Origin: Cladocopium goreaui
Lineage: Eukaryota; Sar; Dinophyceae; Suessiales; Symbiodiniaceae
Direction of reading: 5' to 3'
NCBI GenBank assembly: GCA_947184155.2
Contig: CAMXCT020000248.1
Location: 103,501-167,500 of the forward strand
Length of the DNA stretch: 64,000 nucleotides
Shown here: in pieces, positions 24,596 through 35,099 of the stretch
Numbering within the stretch: the first letter of the stretch is position 1
Layout: each line of letters begins with the position of its first letter
The notes under the pieces: generated by a model
What the model was told of the DNA's origin: nothing
Database searches by the model: none
Seen by the model: the letters and a program-made list of their open reading frames with translations, nothing else
Position numbers and translations under genes: made by a program

Positions 24596-25020
24596 GTTAT
24601 GGTCAATGGCTGGCCACCCGCAGAGCTCACGGGGCCGCTGGCCCTGATGGCTGGCATGGTGCTGAGCTTCAGCACATCCCACACGGTGCCATCGCGGTCT
24701 TTCATCAATGTTCCGATCGATGGTTTTGAAGTGGCTGTGTCCCACAACAATTTCTTCAATCCCGGCAAGTCAATATACCTAAAGCGGGAAAGTGCTCCGA
24801 AGCATATCATTGGATGTTAAATGTTTTTCCCAGCCGCTTCGTCTGGGGGGCTGGCGGGCGTGTTCTGTTAGCAGCCGAGGCTGGCAATGGCTATGGAAGT
24901 TCAGGACTCTAAGCGAGCAAAGACGGAGTAGGCTGTGAAGTCTTGCCGAGCATTTTTCCCGAATGCGCAGCGAAGGGTTCCCGTTTATAGTTGGGGGTCT
25001 GGGGGTTGGACCTTTGTTCG
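24596..25020. other. no gene recognised
   Basis: A 73-codon frame at 24599-24820 has ordinary composition (contains PIDGFEVAVSHNNFF) but no motif I know. It may be a remnant of the adjoining element or of a captured gene. Confidence 0.35.
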
Positions 25021-25034
25021 CCGCCAGTTGGTCG

Positions 25035-25130
25035 GCGCGTCGTTTTTGGCGTCGTTTTCGCGTCGTTTTTCACGGCGTTTTCGCGTCGTTTTTCGCGTCG
25101 TTTTTCGCGTCGTTTTTCGCGTCGTTAATT
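25035..25130. repeat. short GCGTCGTTTTTC repeat
   Basis: Eight or so irregular 10-15 bp units of CGCGTCGTTTTT lead directly into the 54-bp array. Confidence 0.75.
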
Positions 25131-25132
25131 CG

Positions 25133-26305
25133 GTGTCTATAGGGGAAGCTGCAAAACCTCGTGCTTTTTGCCACGTGGACGTCGCCGTGTCTATACGGGA
25201 AGCTGCAACACCTGGTGCTTTTTGCTACGTGGACGTCGCCGTGTCTATAAGGAAAGCTGCAACACCTCGTGTCTTTTACTACGTGGATGTCGCAGTGTCT
25301 ATAGGGGAAGCTGCAAAACCTCGTGTTTTTTGCTACGTAGATGTCGCAGTGTCTATAGGGGAAGCTGCAAAATCTCGTGTTTTTTGCTACGTGGAAGTCG
25401 CAGTGTCTATACGGGAAGCTGCAAAACTTCGTGTCTTTGCTACGTGGACGTCGCCGTGTCTATAGGGGAAGCTGCAACACCTCGTGTTTTTTGCTACGTG
25501 GACGTCGCCGTGTCTATAGGGGAAGCTGCAACACCTCGTGTCTTTTGCTACGTGGATGTCGCCGTGTCTATAGGGGAAGCTGCAACACCTCGTGTTTTTT
25601 GCTACGTGGACGTTGCCGTGTCTATAGGGGAAGCTGCAACACCTCGTGTCTTTTGCTACGTGGATGTCGCCGTGTCTATAGGGGAAGCTGCAACACCTCG
25701 TGTCTTTTGCTACTTGGATGTCGCAGTGTCTATAGGGGAAGCTGCAAAACCTCGTGTTTTTGTACGTAGATGTCGCAGTGTCTATAGGGGAAGCTGCAAA
25801 ACCTCGCGCTTTTCGTACGTGGACGTCGCTGTGTCTTTAGGGGAAGCTGCAACACCTCGTGTTTTTTGCTACGTGGATGTCGCAGTGTCTATAGGGGAAG
25901 CTGCAAAACCTCGCGCTTTTTGTTACGTGGACGTCGCCGTGTCTATAGGGGAAGCTGCAAAACCTCGTGTTTTTTGCTACGTGGAAGTCGCAGTGTCTAT
26001 ACGGGAAGCTGCAAAACTTCGTGTCTTTTGCTATGTGGATGTCGCCGTGTCTATAGGGGAAGCTGCAAAATCTCGTGTCTTTTGCTACGTGGATGTCGCA
26101 GTGTCTATAGGGGGAGCTGCAAAACCTCGTGTCTTTTGCTACGTGGATGTCGCAGTGTCTAAAGGGGAAGCTGCAAAACCTCGTGTCTTTTGCTGCGGAG
26201 ATGTCGCCGTGTCTATAGAGAAAGCTGCAAGACCTTGTGTCTTTTGCTGCGGAGACGTCGCCGTGTCTATAGGAGAAGCTGCAACACATCGTGTCTTTGC
26301 GCAAG
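25133..26305. repeat. 54-bp minisatellite, about 22 copies
   Basis: GTGTCTATAGGGGAAGCTGC returns every 54 bp (for example 25133 and 25187) and is followed by CTCGTGTTTTTTGCTACG and TGGACGTCGC. Because 54 is divisible by 3 the plus strand stays open for 381 codons, giving an 18-residue repeat (VDVAVSIGEA...). The array lies inside the gene A intron and borders another array, so it is taken as non-coding. Confidence 0.93.
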
Positions 26306-27715
26306 CTTTCTAGTATACGGTAGTACTGGAACGTGTTTGTGCGAATTTTGTAGTATACGGTAGTACTGGAGCGACTTTGTGCGAGTTTTGTAGTATACGG
26401 TAGTACTGGAACGTGTTTGTGCGAGTTTTGTAGTATACGGTAGTACTGGAACGTGTTTGTGCGAGTTTTGTAGTATACGATAGTACTGGAACGTGTTTGT
26501 GCGAGTTTTGTAGTATACCGTAGTACTGGAACGTGTTTGTGCGAGTTTTGTAGTATACGGTAGAACTGGGAATGACTTTGTGTAAGTTTTGTAGTATACA
26601 GTAGTACTGGAACGTGTTTGTGCGAGTTTTGTAGTATACGGTAGTACTGGAAGGTGTTTGTGCGAATTTGTAGTATACGGTAGTACTGGGAATGACTTTG
26701 TGCAAGCTTTCTAGTATACGGTAGTACTGGAACGTGCTTGTGCGAGTTTTGTAGTATACGGTAGTACTGGAACGTGTTTGTGCAAGCTTTGTAATATACG
26801 GTAATACTGGAACGACTTTGTGCAAGTTTGTAGTATACGGAAGTACTGGAGCGACTGTGTGCAAGCTTTGTAGTATACGGTAGTACTGGAGCGACTTTGT
26901 GCGAGTTTTGTAGTATACGGTAGTACTGGAACGTGTTTGTGCGAGTTTTGTAGTATACGGTAGTATTGGGAATGACTTTGTGTAAGTTTTGTAGTATACG
27001 GTAGTACTGGAACGTGTTTGTGCCAGTTTTGTAGTTTACGGTAGTACTGGAACATGTTTGTGCGAGTTTTGTAGTATACGGTAGTACTGGAACGTGTTTG
27101 TGCAAGCTTTGTACACAGTAGTGCTCGGAAGTGCTTTGTGCAAGCTTTGTAGTATACAATAGTACTGGAACGTGTTTGTGCAAGCTTTGTACACAGTAGT
27201 GCTCGGGCGTGCTTTGTGCAAGCTTTGTAGTATACAGTAGTATTGGAACATGTTTGTGCAAGCTTTGTAGTACACAGTAGTACTGGGAAGTGCTTTGTGC
27301 AAGCTTTGTAGTACACAGTAGTATTGGAACGTGTTTGTGCAAGCTTTGTGGTATACAGTAGTACTGGGATGTAGTACACAGTAGTACTGGAACGTGTTTG
27401 TGCAAACTTTGTAGTACACAGAAGTACTGGAACGTGTTTGTGCAAGCTTTGTAGTACACAGTAGTACTGGAACGTGTTTGTGCAAGCTTTGTAGTACACA
27501 GTAGTACTGGAACGTGTTTGTGCAAGCTGTGTAGTGCACAGTAGTACTGGAACGTGTTTGTGCAAGCTTTGTAGTATACAGTAGTACTGGAACTTGTTTG
27601 TGCAAGCTTTGTAGTACACAGTAGTACTGGGAGCGACTTTGTGCAAGCTTTGTAGTACACAGAAGTACTGGAACGTGTTTGTGCAAGCTTTGTAGAACAA
27701 AGTAGTACTGGGAAC
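26306..27715. repeat. 40-bp minisatellite, about 35 copies in two subtypes
   Basis: Units contain TAGTACTGGAACGTGTTTGT. Up to about 27100 they read GCGAGTTTTGTAGTATACGG; after that GCAAGCTTTGTAGTACACAG. The array abuts the 54-bp array with no spacer. Reverse-strand frames up to 626 codons are repeat artefacts. Confidence 0.94.
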
Positions 27716-27744
27716 ATTTCGAAGTAATTTGTGAAAACTTTGTG

Positions 27745-28550
27745 TAAAGTAAGAGGAGTGTGGAGTGTAAAGTGTGGAGTGGGGAGTGTAGAGTGCGTAA
27801 CGTGTAGAGTGTGGAGTGTGGAGTTTAGAGTGTAAAGTTTAGAGTGTAAAGTGTAGAGTGTGGAGTGTAAAGTGTAGAGTGTGGAGAGTGAAGTGGAAAG
27901 TGTAGAGTGTGGAGGAGTGCGGAGTGCGGAATTGAAAGTAAGGAGTGTGGAGTGTAAAGTGTGGCGTGTGGAGTGTAAAGTGTGGAGTGTGGAGTGTGGA
28001 GTGAGGAGTGTGGTGTGTGTCGAGTGTATAGAGTGTGGTGGAGTCTGTGGAGTCTAGAGTGTGGAGTGCAGTGTGTGGAGTGAGGAGTGAGGAGTTTGGA
28101 GTGTAAAGTGTTGAGTGTGGAGTCAGGAGTGTAAAGTGTAAAGTGTGGAGTGTAAAGTGTAGAGTGTGGAGTGTGGAGTGGAAAGTGTCGAGTGTGGAGT
28201 GTGGAGTGTAGAGTGTAAAGTGCAGTGTGGGGAGTGTAAAGTGTGGAGTGTGGAGTGTAAAGTGCAAAGTGTAAAGTGTGGAGTGTAGAGTGTAAAGTGT
28301 AGGGTGTGTGTAAAGTGTGGAGTGTGGAGTGTAAAGTGTGGAGTGAGGAGTGTGGAGTGTAAAGTGTAGAGTGTAGAGTGCGGAGTGTGGAGTGGAAAGT
28401 GTCGAGTGTGGAGTGTAGAGTGTAAAATATAGTGTCAATGTAAAGTGTTGAGTGTGGAGTCAGGAGTGTAAAGTGTAAAGTGTGGAGTGTGGAGTGTGGA
28501 GTGAGGAGTGTGGTGTGTGTGGAGTGTAGAGTGTGGTGGAGTGTGGAGTG
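27745..28550. repeat. 7-bp-based satellite (AGTGTGG/AGTGTAA)n
   Basis: Continuous AGTGTGG, AGTGTAA and AGTGTAG heptamers in irregular order, with some larger duplicated blocks. No spacers and no coding signal. Confidence 0.93.
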
Positions 28551-28555
28551 CTGCG

Positions 28556-28727
28556 GCTTTGTCTTGTATATTCGACTGGTAGTCTGGTAAGGTAGGAAGA
28601 TTGTGTCTTATTTTTGAACAGTGCTACAGCTGGGGTTTTCGTAGGAGCTGAACCGTGATACATCATCTTCATGGTGCTCTATAGAATTGCTGCACCAATA
28701 CCCCCGATGTACGAAAATGAAATTTTC
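28556..28727. repeat. 172-bp direct repeat, copy 1
   Basis: Runs from GCTTTGT to GAAATTTTC and matches 28894-29066 at an offset of about 338 bp. Shared phrases include TATTCGACTGGTAGTCTGG and TACATCATCTTCATGGT, with a few substitutions and small indels. Confidence 0.9.
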
Positions 28728-28893
28728 CTTCCAACTTTTCAGCCCCTTCTGCCAGGCTCTGTGGCAAACTTTTCGTAGGCCGAGGACTACTGGGCCAGAG
28801 CGGTTGCAGTCGTGTGTTTCGCTCGTGTGACGGCCATAGTCTTGTTTTTTTTCTTTCGCTTCACTTTGATCGAGTTCGTTTTCCTGGTTTGTT

Positions 28894-29066
28894 GCTTTGT
28901 ATTGTATATTCGACTGGTAGTCTGGTAGGAAGATTGTTTCTTATTTTTGCACAGTTCTACAGCCGGGGTTTTTGTAGGAGCTCAACCGTTATACATCATC
29001 TTCATGGTATGAGCGCTCTATGGAATTGCTGCACCAATACCCCCTATGTACGAAAATGAAATTTTC
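28894..29066. repeat. 172-bp direct repeat, copy 2
   Basis: Second copy of the 28556-28727 unit. It ends exactly where reverse-transcriptase-like sequence of the second LINE begins, so the unit could be part of that element's upstream sequence or of its insertion site. Confidence 0.9.
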
Positions 29067-30790
29067 GTCTTCTGGCGCGTTTACTCCTCAGCATGGACTC
29101 GTTCGTCCCCCTTGCAACAATGGCCTAAGCGGGCTGTACACCCTGAAGTGTGCCATGGAAAGCGCGCGCAAGGTGCGGAAGATTTGGCTGACGCCATGCA
29201 GCAAATTCTGGTTGACAAAAAAAGCTTTTTGGCCTCCATGGATTTCTCTCAGGCTTTCGATCATATGAACCCTCTCATTACCTCCATTGGGCTTTCTGGC
29301 TCGGGTTTTCTCCCCCGATTGGCTTGCTCCTGAAGAATGTTTGGGGAGGTTCAATTAGGTTTGTGGAATACGAAGGCTTTGTGGCTTCTACCACTCCGCC
29401 ATGCCGCAGGGCGATCCTTTGGCGCCACTCATTTGCACTTGCTGGATGACCTCTGGGATCCGTTGGGTTGAAAAAGGCATCAACGAAAGAGTCACCTACG
29501 GGTGTTACATGGACGATCGCAATTTTGGTCACCCAATGTGGATTAGGTAATTCAGCGCATTAACCGCTGGCAGCAATGGTCTCAGAAAATGGGATTGCGT
29601 GAAAATCCGTCAAAAACTCAAGTCACGGCAAAAACCTTCAGAGACTTTGAGCTGTTGCTTGGAAAGGCCTCATGCTGGGCGAAGCCCGAGATCAAAATCC
29701 TCGGTGTTACAACCACTGTTCGTAGTCGTACCAATAGCGATAGTGAAAACACTCGGCTTTCTGAAGCCATGCAACGGGCGCGAGCCCTTTTTTCCCTGCC
29801 TTTGGGCTGGGAGCAAAGAGTAAGGGCTTATCAGTCCTTGGTGCTTTCTAAGGCTTCCTATGGTTGGATTGGGCATAACCCTCTACTTAATCAATGGGAC
29901 AAGTTGTTTTCGCTTTTGACCACTTCCTTGAATCAACAGCGGATCGGCTCTCGTGAGCTCAAAAAAAATTCTTTGGGGTGCCAACTTTTCTCCCCATTGT
30001 TCTTGTCACCCGTAGATATGCCCGGGTTGCTCGTAACCTTCTTCGACCTAATTCCCCCAAATGGCTCACCGCGGCCTTTTGTTCTGTTTCCATTTTAATG
30101 AAAGAACTTCGTGACCTGGGGTTTGTTGAAATTTCCCCGTGGTATTGGAAGATGGATCAACCGTGGATTGACCTTGTCAAAGCTGATGAGAAATATCTTG
30201 ATCTTCGCATCCATCATCAACCCGTTGAGTTGGCCCTTCACAACATTCGAACCTTGTTTCGATTCCGATGTTTTGAAAATTTAAGCAACCACCCCAAAAG
30301 GAGGGATAGCGAGTGGTTGCGTGAAACTGTGGGCTATGACAAGTCTTTAACACATTTTGCCCGCATTGATCTAGTGCGCACTAGACAGCAACTCAGCGTT
30401 TGGATCCTTCCTGTCAACCACTGCTCGCTGGAGCGGCTTTCACGAAGCTGACTTGGTCGTTGCATAAAATTGCTGCCCTTGTGTGCAGCAGGCGTAGGCA
30501 CTCATCAACACCTCTTTTGGGAAACCGCCCAAAATATACTCCCAAATGGTCGTCCCCCGGATAACCCCTTGCAACTTCGCTTTGGATGGTTTGTTCTGGG
30601 TAACGATTCTCTGTCTCAACTTTACTGTGATCATATGACGAGCACGGCATTTCGCATACTCACACTGCGCCATGGTGGCGCAGAGGATGAAATTTCCCAT
30701 TGACATTCCTATGTGCGGCGCTGGCGCTTGCGCGCTGACGCGGCACTCTTTGCAGCTGATGGCAATCGTCGGGCAGCAGCTGCTCATACT
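29067..30790 (+). pseudogene. 5'-truncated LINE: reverse transcriptase and C-terminus
   Basis: The reverse transcriptase is split over several frames. SLASMDFSQAFDHM-type motif A lies near 29215-29270, MPQGDPLAPL (motif B) near 29401, YMDDRNF (motif C) near 29508, NPSKTQV near 29608 and SKASYGW near 29848. The C-terminus shows a knuckle remnant (HQHLFWE near 30505) and LQLRFGWFVLG near 30570, aligning with LQARLGWLL at the end of the larger LINE. It therefore belongs to the same clade, but it extends about 200 bp further at the 3' side. It has no endonuclease or ORF1 part, as expected from incomplete reverse transcription. It lies in the gene A intron, in sense, and is dead because of frame changes. 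Confidence 0.82.
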
Positions 30791-30795
30791 TCTTC

Positions 30796-31745
30796 CAAGC
30801 TTCTGTGTGTAAAAACTTCTGTGTAAAAGCTTTTGTGTGTAAAAGCTTCTGTGTGTAAAAGCTTCTGTGTGTAAAAGTGTCTGTGTGTAAAAAGTTTCTG
30901 CGTGTAAAAGTGTCTGTGTGTCAAAGCTTCTGTGTGTCAAAGCGTCTGTGTGTGAAAGCTTCTGTGTGCAAAGGCATCTGTGATGTGTAAAAAGAATTGC
31001 GTGTAAAAGCTTCTGTGTGTAAAAGCGACTGTGTGTACAAGTGTGTGAGTGTTCGGGAAAAATCTTCTGTGCGTAAAATCTTTTGTGTGCAAAAGCTTCT
31101 GTATGTAAAAGCTTCTGTGTGTAAAAGCTTCTGTGTGTAAAAGCTTTTGTGTGTAAACGCGTCTGTGTGTAAAAGTCTGTGTGTAAACGCTTCTGTGTGT
31201 AAAAGCTTCTGTGTGTAAAAGCTTCTGTGTGTAAGAGCTTCTGTGTGTAAAAGCGTCTGTGTGTAAAAGTGTCTGAGTGTTTGGGAAAAATCTTCTGTGC
31301 CTAAAATCTTCTGTGCGTAACAGCTTTTGTGTGTAAAAACTTCTGTGTGTAAAAGCTTCTGCGTGTTAAAAACGTCTGTGTGTAAAAATGTCTGTGTGTA
31401 AAAAGCGTCTGTGTAAAAGCTTCTGTGTGAAAAGCTTGCTTTGTGTAAAGGCTTCTCTGTCTAAAAGCTTCTCTGTGTAAAAAAATGCGGTGTGTAAAAG
31501 CTTGTGTGTGTAAAAGCGTCTGTGTGTAGAAGTGTCTGAGTGTTTGGGAAAAATCTTGTGTGCGTAAAAACTTTTGTGTGCAAAAGCTTGTGTGTGTAAA
31601 AACTTTTGTGTGTGAAAACTTCTGTGTGTAAAAAACTTTTGTGTGTAAAAACGTCTGTGTGCAAGAAATTTTGTGTGTAAAAACTTTTGTGTGTACAGAT
31701 TTTGTGTGTAAAAACTTCTGTGTGTAAAAGCGTCTGTGTGTGTGT
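30796..31745. repeat. 16-bp minisatellite (CTTCTGTGTGTAAAAG)n
   Basis: About 55-60 units of the same 16-bp sequence as 23398-23872, with longer duplicated blocks marked by GAGTGTTTGGGAAAAATCTT near 31050, 31275 and 31530. It starts directly at the 3' end of the second LINE. Confidence 0.95.
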
Positions 31746-32238
31746 GGGTTTGTGTGTGTCTGTGTGTATATATGTGTAAACGTGTTTCTGTGCGTGTGTC
31801 TGTGTTTGAGAGCCTGTCAGCATATCTGTGTGTTTGTATTCTTTCAATTTCTTTCACATCTTCTATACAGCCCTTGTCTGTCTCTTGCAACTAAAACCCT
31901 GACATCTTCACATCTTCTTAACTTGACATCTACACATAATGAACATATTCGCATGATCTCAAATAACATTCTCATGAACATATTCATGCAAGTCTTTGGC
32001 GTCTGAAATTCATACAACTACATAACACATTTGAGTACACCTATACACACCTACTCGCCCTTGGGCCAACCGTCGTCTAGTATTTTAATCATCCAACCTT
32101 TTTGCACAGCAGAACCGGTGTGGGTCATGAACTTATGCATCAAATTTACCAACATCCAGGAATGAATAGGCCGACTAACAGTGTTCGGTGCAGTGAACCT
32201 GCCCTTATGCCTTCGTTCCCGCCTGTTAAATCACCGAG
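31746..32238. other. end of the 17.3 kb gene A intron
   Basis: GTGTGT-rich at the start, then unique sequence without a gene, ending at the acceptor AG (32237-32238) of the pore exon. Confidence 0.5.
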
Positions 32239-32375
32239 GCATGCTTACACTGTTCATGGCCATTACCAATGGCGTCAGCTGGGATGAAACCATACGACCT
32301 CTTCGCGAAGTTTCCAAAGTGGCCATCATCTTCGTTGTTGCTTACGTAGCACTTGCTGTGTTCGCGATTCTTAAT
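32239..32375 (+). CDS. gene A, pore loop and S6 exon (137 nt)
   Basis: Starts after CCGAG; its first two bases (GC) complete the Ser codon begun at 14953. It encodes MLTLFMAITNGVSWDE (pore helix and selectivity filter), then a charged turn and S6 (VAIIFVVAYVALAVFAILN). The filter residues TNGVSWDE carry Asp and Glu, as in Ca- or Na-permeable channels. The frame leaves coding after AAT, where GC at 32376-32377 is the likely donor. Gene B has the same exon at 58691-58827, also 137 nt. Together with 13934-14953 it makes one complete six-helix channel domain. Confidence 0.88.
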
Positions 32376-32882
32376 GCGACTTGTCCGTATGATCTACAGC
32401 ACCTTTTGACAATCAAGCAGGAACGATGAATAACTAGTTTCATGTGGCTAGGCATGTTAGCCCTTCCAATGGGCATGTTAGCCCTTGCAAATTGAACAAC
32501 TGTGTGTGGAATGTCATTTTCTTTGGTGAAGTGGAGTAATTGTCCCAATGACCAAGGCGCATGTTTTTCCATGAGAGTTGCTTTGGGTATGTGCCATGCT
32601 GTGTGCCTGTTTGGCCCTTCCTCTGGGATTGTGCTTCTCATGATCCATGTCAAAAGCACTCGATTTGCAAACGAATGGCAAACCGTAGATGGGTTTGTCC
32701 AAAAAGGGGGGGTGTACCCCAAAATGGCCGTTTGAATTATTTGAATTATATAGGAAACTGAGGATAAACCATGGGATTTGAGATACCAGTTTTTGGGAGC
32801 GGAGCTTCAGCTTTTTGGCGAGTCACCCCAGTGACACTTGAAGACTTGTCTTCCAGTAGCTTGGCATCTCCACCAATCTGAG

Positions 32883-32894
32883 GTTGTCACTGGC
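32883..32894 (+). CDS. gene A, 12-nt micro-exon encoding VVTG
   Basis: GTTGTCACTGGC sits directly after AG and before GTCGCT. It supplies Val-Val-Thr-Gly between AILN (end of S6 exon) and VFCNTAIE (next exon), which restores the post-S6 sequence expected for this channel family. Gene B has GTGGTGACTGGC in the same context at 58999-59010. Support comes from conservation between the two genes, not from transcripts. Confidence 0.75.
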
Positions 32895-33005
32895 GTCGCT
32901 CAGCTTTATTGCTACCAGCTTTTGAGTTTTGTCCACATGGTAGGAGAATTTCTTCAAGGCAAGTAGAGGCAACCTCAAACTTCATCCTGACGGGCGAAAT
33001 GTGAG

Positions 33006-33089
33006 GTCTTTTGCAACACTGCGATTGAATCTGCTCATGCAGATAAAGAGGTGGCCACTATCAAGCAAGTTAATTCAAAGGACCAACAG
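33006..33089 (+). CDS. gene A, post-S6 exon (84 nt)
   Basis: After the acceptor GTGAG it encodes VFCNTAIESAHADKEVATIK and eight further residues ending SKDQQ, a charged helix leading from S6 to the EF-hands. The likely donor is GC at 33090-33091. The gene B counterpart is 84 nt as well and differs by one residue over the 28. Confidence 0.85.
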
Positions 33090-33264
33090 GCGCTGCGGAT
33101 GACCTTCAAAGGGCGTGTTTTTCCCTCTTGTCTCTTGTTGATTTCGGTCAAGTGAGACCCCTATGCTCATCACATCAAGGTGTTTTTTCCCCAACAGCGT
33201 AAGCTAAGGGGGTCTTCAGCCCAGCATAGCTCCGGTGTGCACTGGTGCATGCAGGCACCGGGTC

Positions 33265-34035
33265 AGGTTCAACGAGGTTCCGGAGAAGGTCTGGGAAACA
33301 GGGTTCCGGAGAAGGTTCTGGAGAAGGTTCCGGAGAAGGTCTGGGAGGCTTTGGTGCAAAGCCAAGCAAGTCAGGTTCAACAGGGTTCCGGAGAAGCTTC
33401 CGGAGAAGGTTCCAGGAAGCCTCGGTGCAAAGCCAAGTCAAGTTCAACAGGGTTCCGGAAAAGGTTCCGGAGAAGGTCGGGGAGGCTGTGCAGAGCCGGG
33501 TCAGGTTCAACAGGGTTTGGAGAAGGTTCCGGGGAAGGTTCCGGAGGGTCTGGGAGGCTTTGGTGCAGGGCCAGGTCAGGTTCAACAGGGTTCCGGAGAA
33601 GGTTTGGGAGGCTTTGGTGCAGAGCCAGGTCTGGTTCAGGAGAAGGTTCCAGAGAAGGCTCCAGGAGGCTTTGGTGCAGAGCCAAGTCAAGTTCAACAGG
33701 GTTCCAGGAAGACTTGGTGCAAACCCAAGTCAATTTCAACGGGTTCCGGAGAAGGTTCCGAAGGCTTGGGAGGCTTTGGTGCAGAGCCAGGTCAAATCCA
33801 ATAAGGTTTCGGAGAAGGTTCTGGAGAAGGTATGGGAGGCTTTGGTGCAGAGCTAGGTCCGGTTCAACAGGGTTCCGGAGAAGGTTCCGGAGAAGGTTCC
33901 GGACAAGGCTCCGGGAGGCTTTGGTGCAGAGCCAGGTCAGGGAGGCTTTGGTGCAGAGCCAGGTCAGATTCAACATGTTCCGGAGAAGGTTCCGGAGAAG
34001 GTTGCAGAAGCGAAGCCAGGTCAGGTTCCATTACT
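33265..34035. repeat. composite minisatellite (GGTTCCGGAGAA plus GGCTTTGGTGCAGAGCC)
   Basis: Blocks of GGTTCCGGAGAA alternate with GGGAGGCTTTGGTGCAGAGC and CAGGTCAGGTTCAACAGG in a variable order, about 15 composite units. Gly/Phe/Ala/Glu-rich open frames in all plus frames are by-products. It lies within a gene A intron. Confidence 0.9.
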
Positions 34036-35033
34036 TCACGGAAAATCAGCTGAGGTGTTTCCAGCGCTTGGCTTCCCAGCACGCTTCAGAAAGGTTTGTA
34101 AACATATAACGTTGCGGCTGTTGGGGATACCACCGAAGCTTATTTTCTATTCTTTGTGTTTGAGGCACATAAGTTGACTTTATATTGCAGTTGGATATAT
34201 ACTGCAGCTTGAAATCCCCGCACTCTTACCCTTGCGAATAATTGCCGCTGCTGCTGTTCAGCCTGTTGATTAACTCTTCTGGACGCTGCGTCTTTTTGGG
34301 TGTTTTTTTGATGCCTTTGCATGGCTTGCCCTACTTCACACCTGTTGTTTTTTCTCAAAAAATTACGATCCCGAAAACTGTGGACAATTTAACCATTGAA
34401 TCAGGAAAGCTAGCTTCTGCTGCTGAAAGGGGGGCTGGAACTTCCAATCGCATGAAACTTCACAGTCATACCGTAATACCACCCCCCGCGGCTGGCTGGT
34501 TCACAAGCACTTTGGCAGTGGCTCAATCCCCCCGAGGACACCGTCGGCACGTTGTCACCGGCAGCAAACCAGCCAATTCGGCAGCATCTGCATCCTCAGC
34601 ATCATTGTGTTTTCATGCCAAGCTCCCTGCCAAGCTAGCTTTCGTCCCTTACCCATGGGCCTCGGGTCATGTTGATCAGAGCGTTTGGGTCCTGTGGTTG
34701 GTTGCCTTGCAAGCACAGGAACTGCCTTTTACCTGTTCCCACAACATGTTCTGAGGCCTTAGTATGCGCTGTGGCCGTGATAGTCTCCCTTAGTCTCTTT
34801 TTGAGAACCTCTTGAAATATGGTTTTGATCGTACAAAAATGTAACCCAAGTTCCCTGGAGGAACCGTTTGAAACCAAAAAATGGAATCCAAAGTGCTCAC
34901 ATTTCCAGATATTTGTACTGAACAAGTGTTTGGGGTCTACGGCGGCGTAAAGTTGCATCGCCAAAGGCAACATTGCAATTCTGTATGAGCTTTTCTCATA
35001 AGGTCTAGAAGTCCAGTCCTTCCCCCTTGCCAG
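34036..35033. other. gene A intron, no other feature
   Basis: Unique sequence. A 170-codon frame at 34242-34754 has no motif and no homologous counterpart in gene B, so it is not called. Confidence 0.45.
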
Positions 35034-35099
35034 TTGGATTCCTTGCGTTCTGTCTTCAGAGAGATTGACAGCCGCTGCACCAACGAAGTGAGTTTCGAG
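35034..35099 (+). CDS. gene A, first EF-hand exon (66 nt, degenerate loop)
   Basis: Starts after CCAG and encodes LDSLRSVFREIDSRCTNEV followed by SFE. This is a helix-loop-helix pattern whose loop keeps the first Asp but has Arg at position 3 and Thr at position 5, so it probably binds calcium weakly or not at all. The donor is GC at 35100-35101. Gene B has a 66-nt exon encoding VEALRQVFSEIDNANRNLV then TFE. The two were recognised by aligning the paralogues. Confidence 0.8.

Noticed and set aside
25168..26313. 381-codon forward frame with an 18-residue repeat
   Set aside because: The 54-bp period keeps the frame open automatically. It lies inside the gene A intron and other forward frames are also partly open.
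26306..27715. CRISPR-like regular array
   Set aside because: Units are contiguous with no unique spacers, and the host is eukaryotic.
25837..27717. 626-codon reverse-strand open frame
   Set aside because: It is made of the 54-bp and 40-bp arrays and lies in a channel-gene intron; there is no start context, domain or non-repeat portion.
33090..33120. QQALRMTFK as continuation of the post-S6 exon into EF1
   Set aside because: Tempting because EF1 begins with ALR-like residues, but gene B splices after QQ and a better 66-nt EF1 exon exists at 35034 in gene A.
33180..34109. 309-codon Gly/Arg-rich forward frame
   Set aside because: Composite minisatellite; all three forward frames are open.
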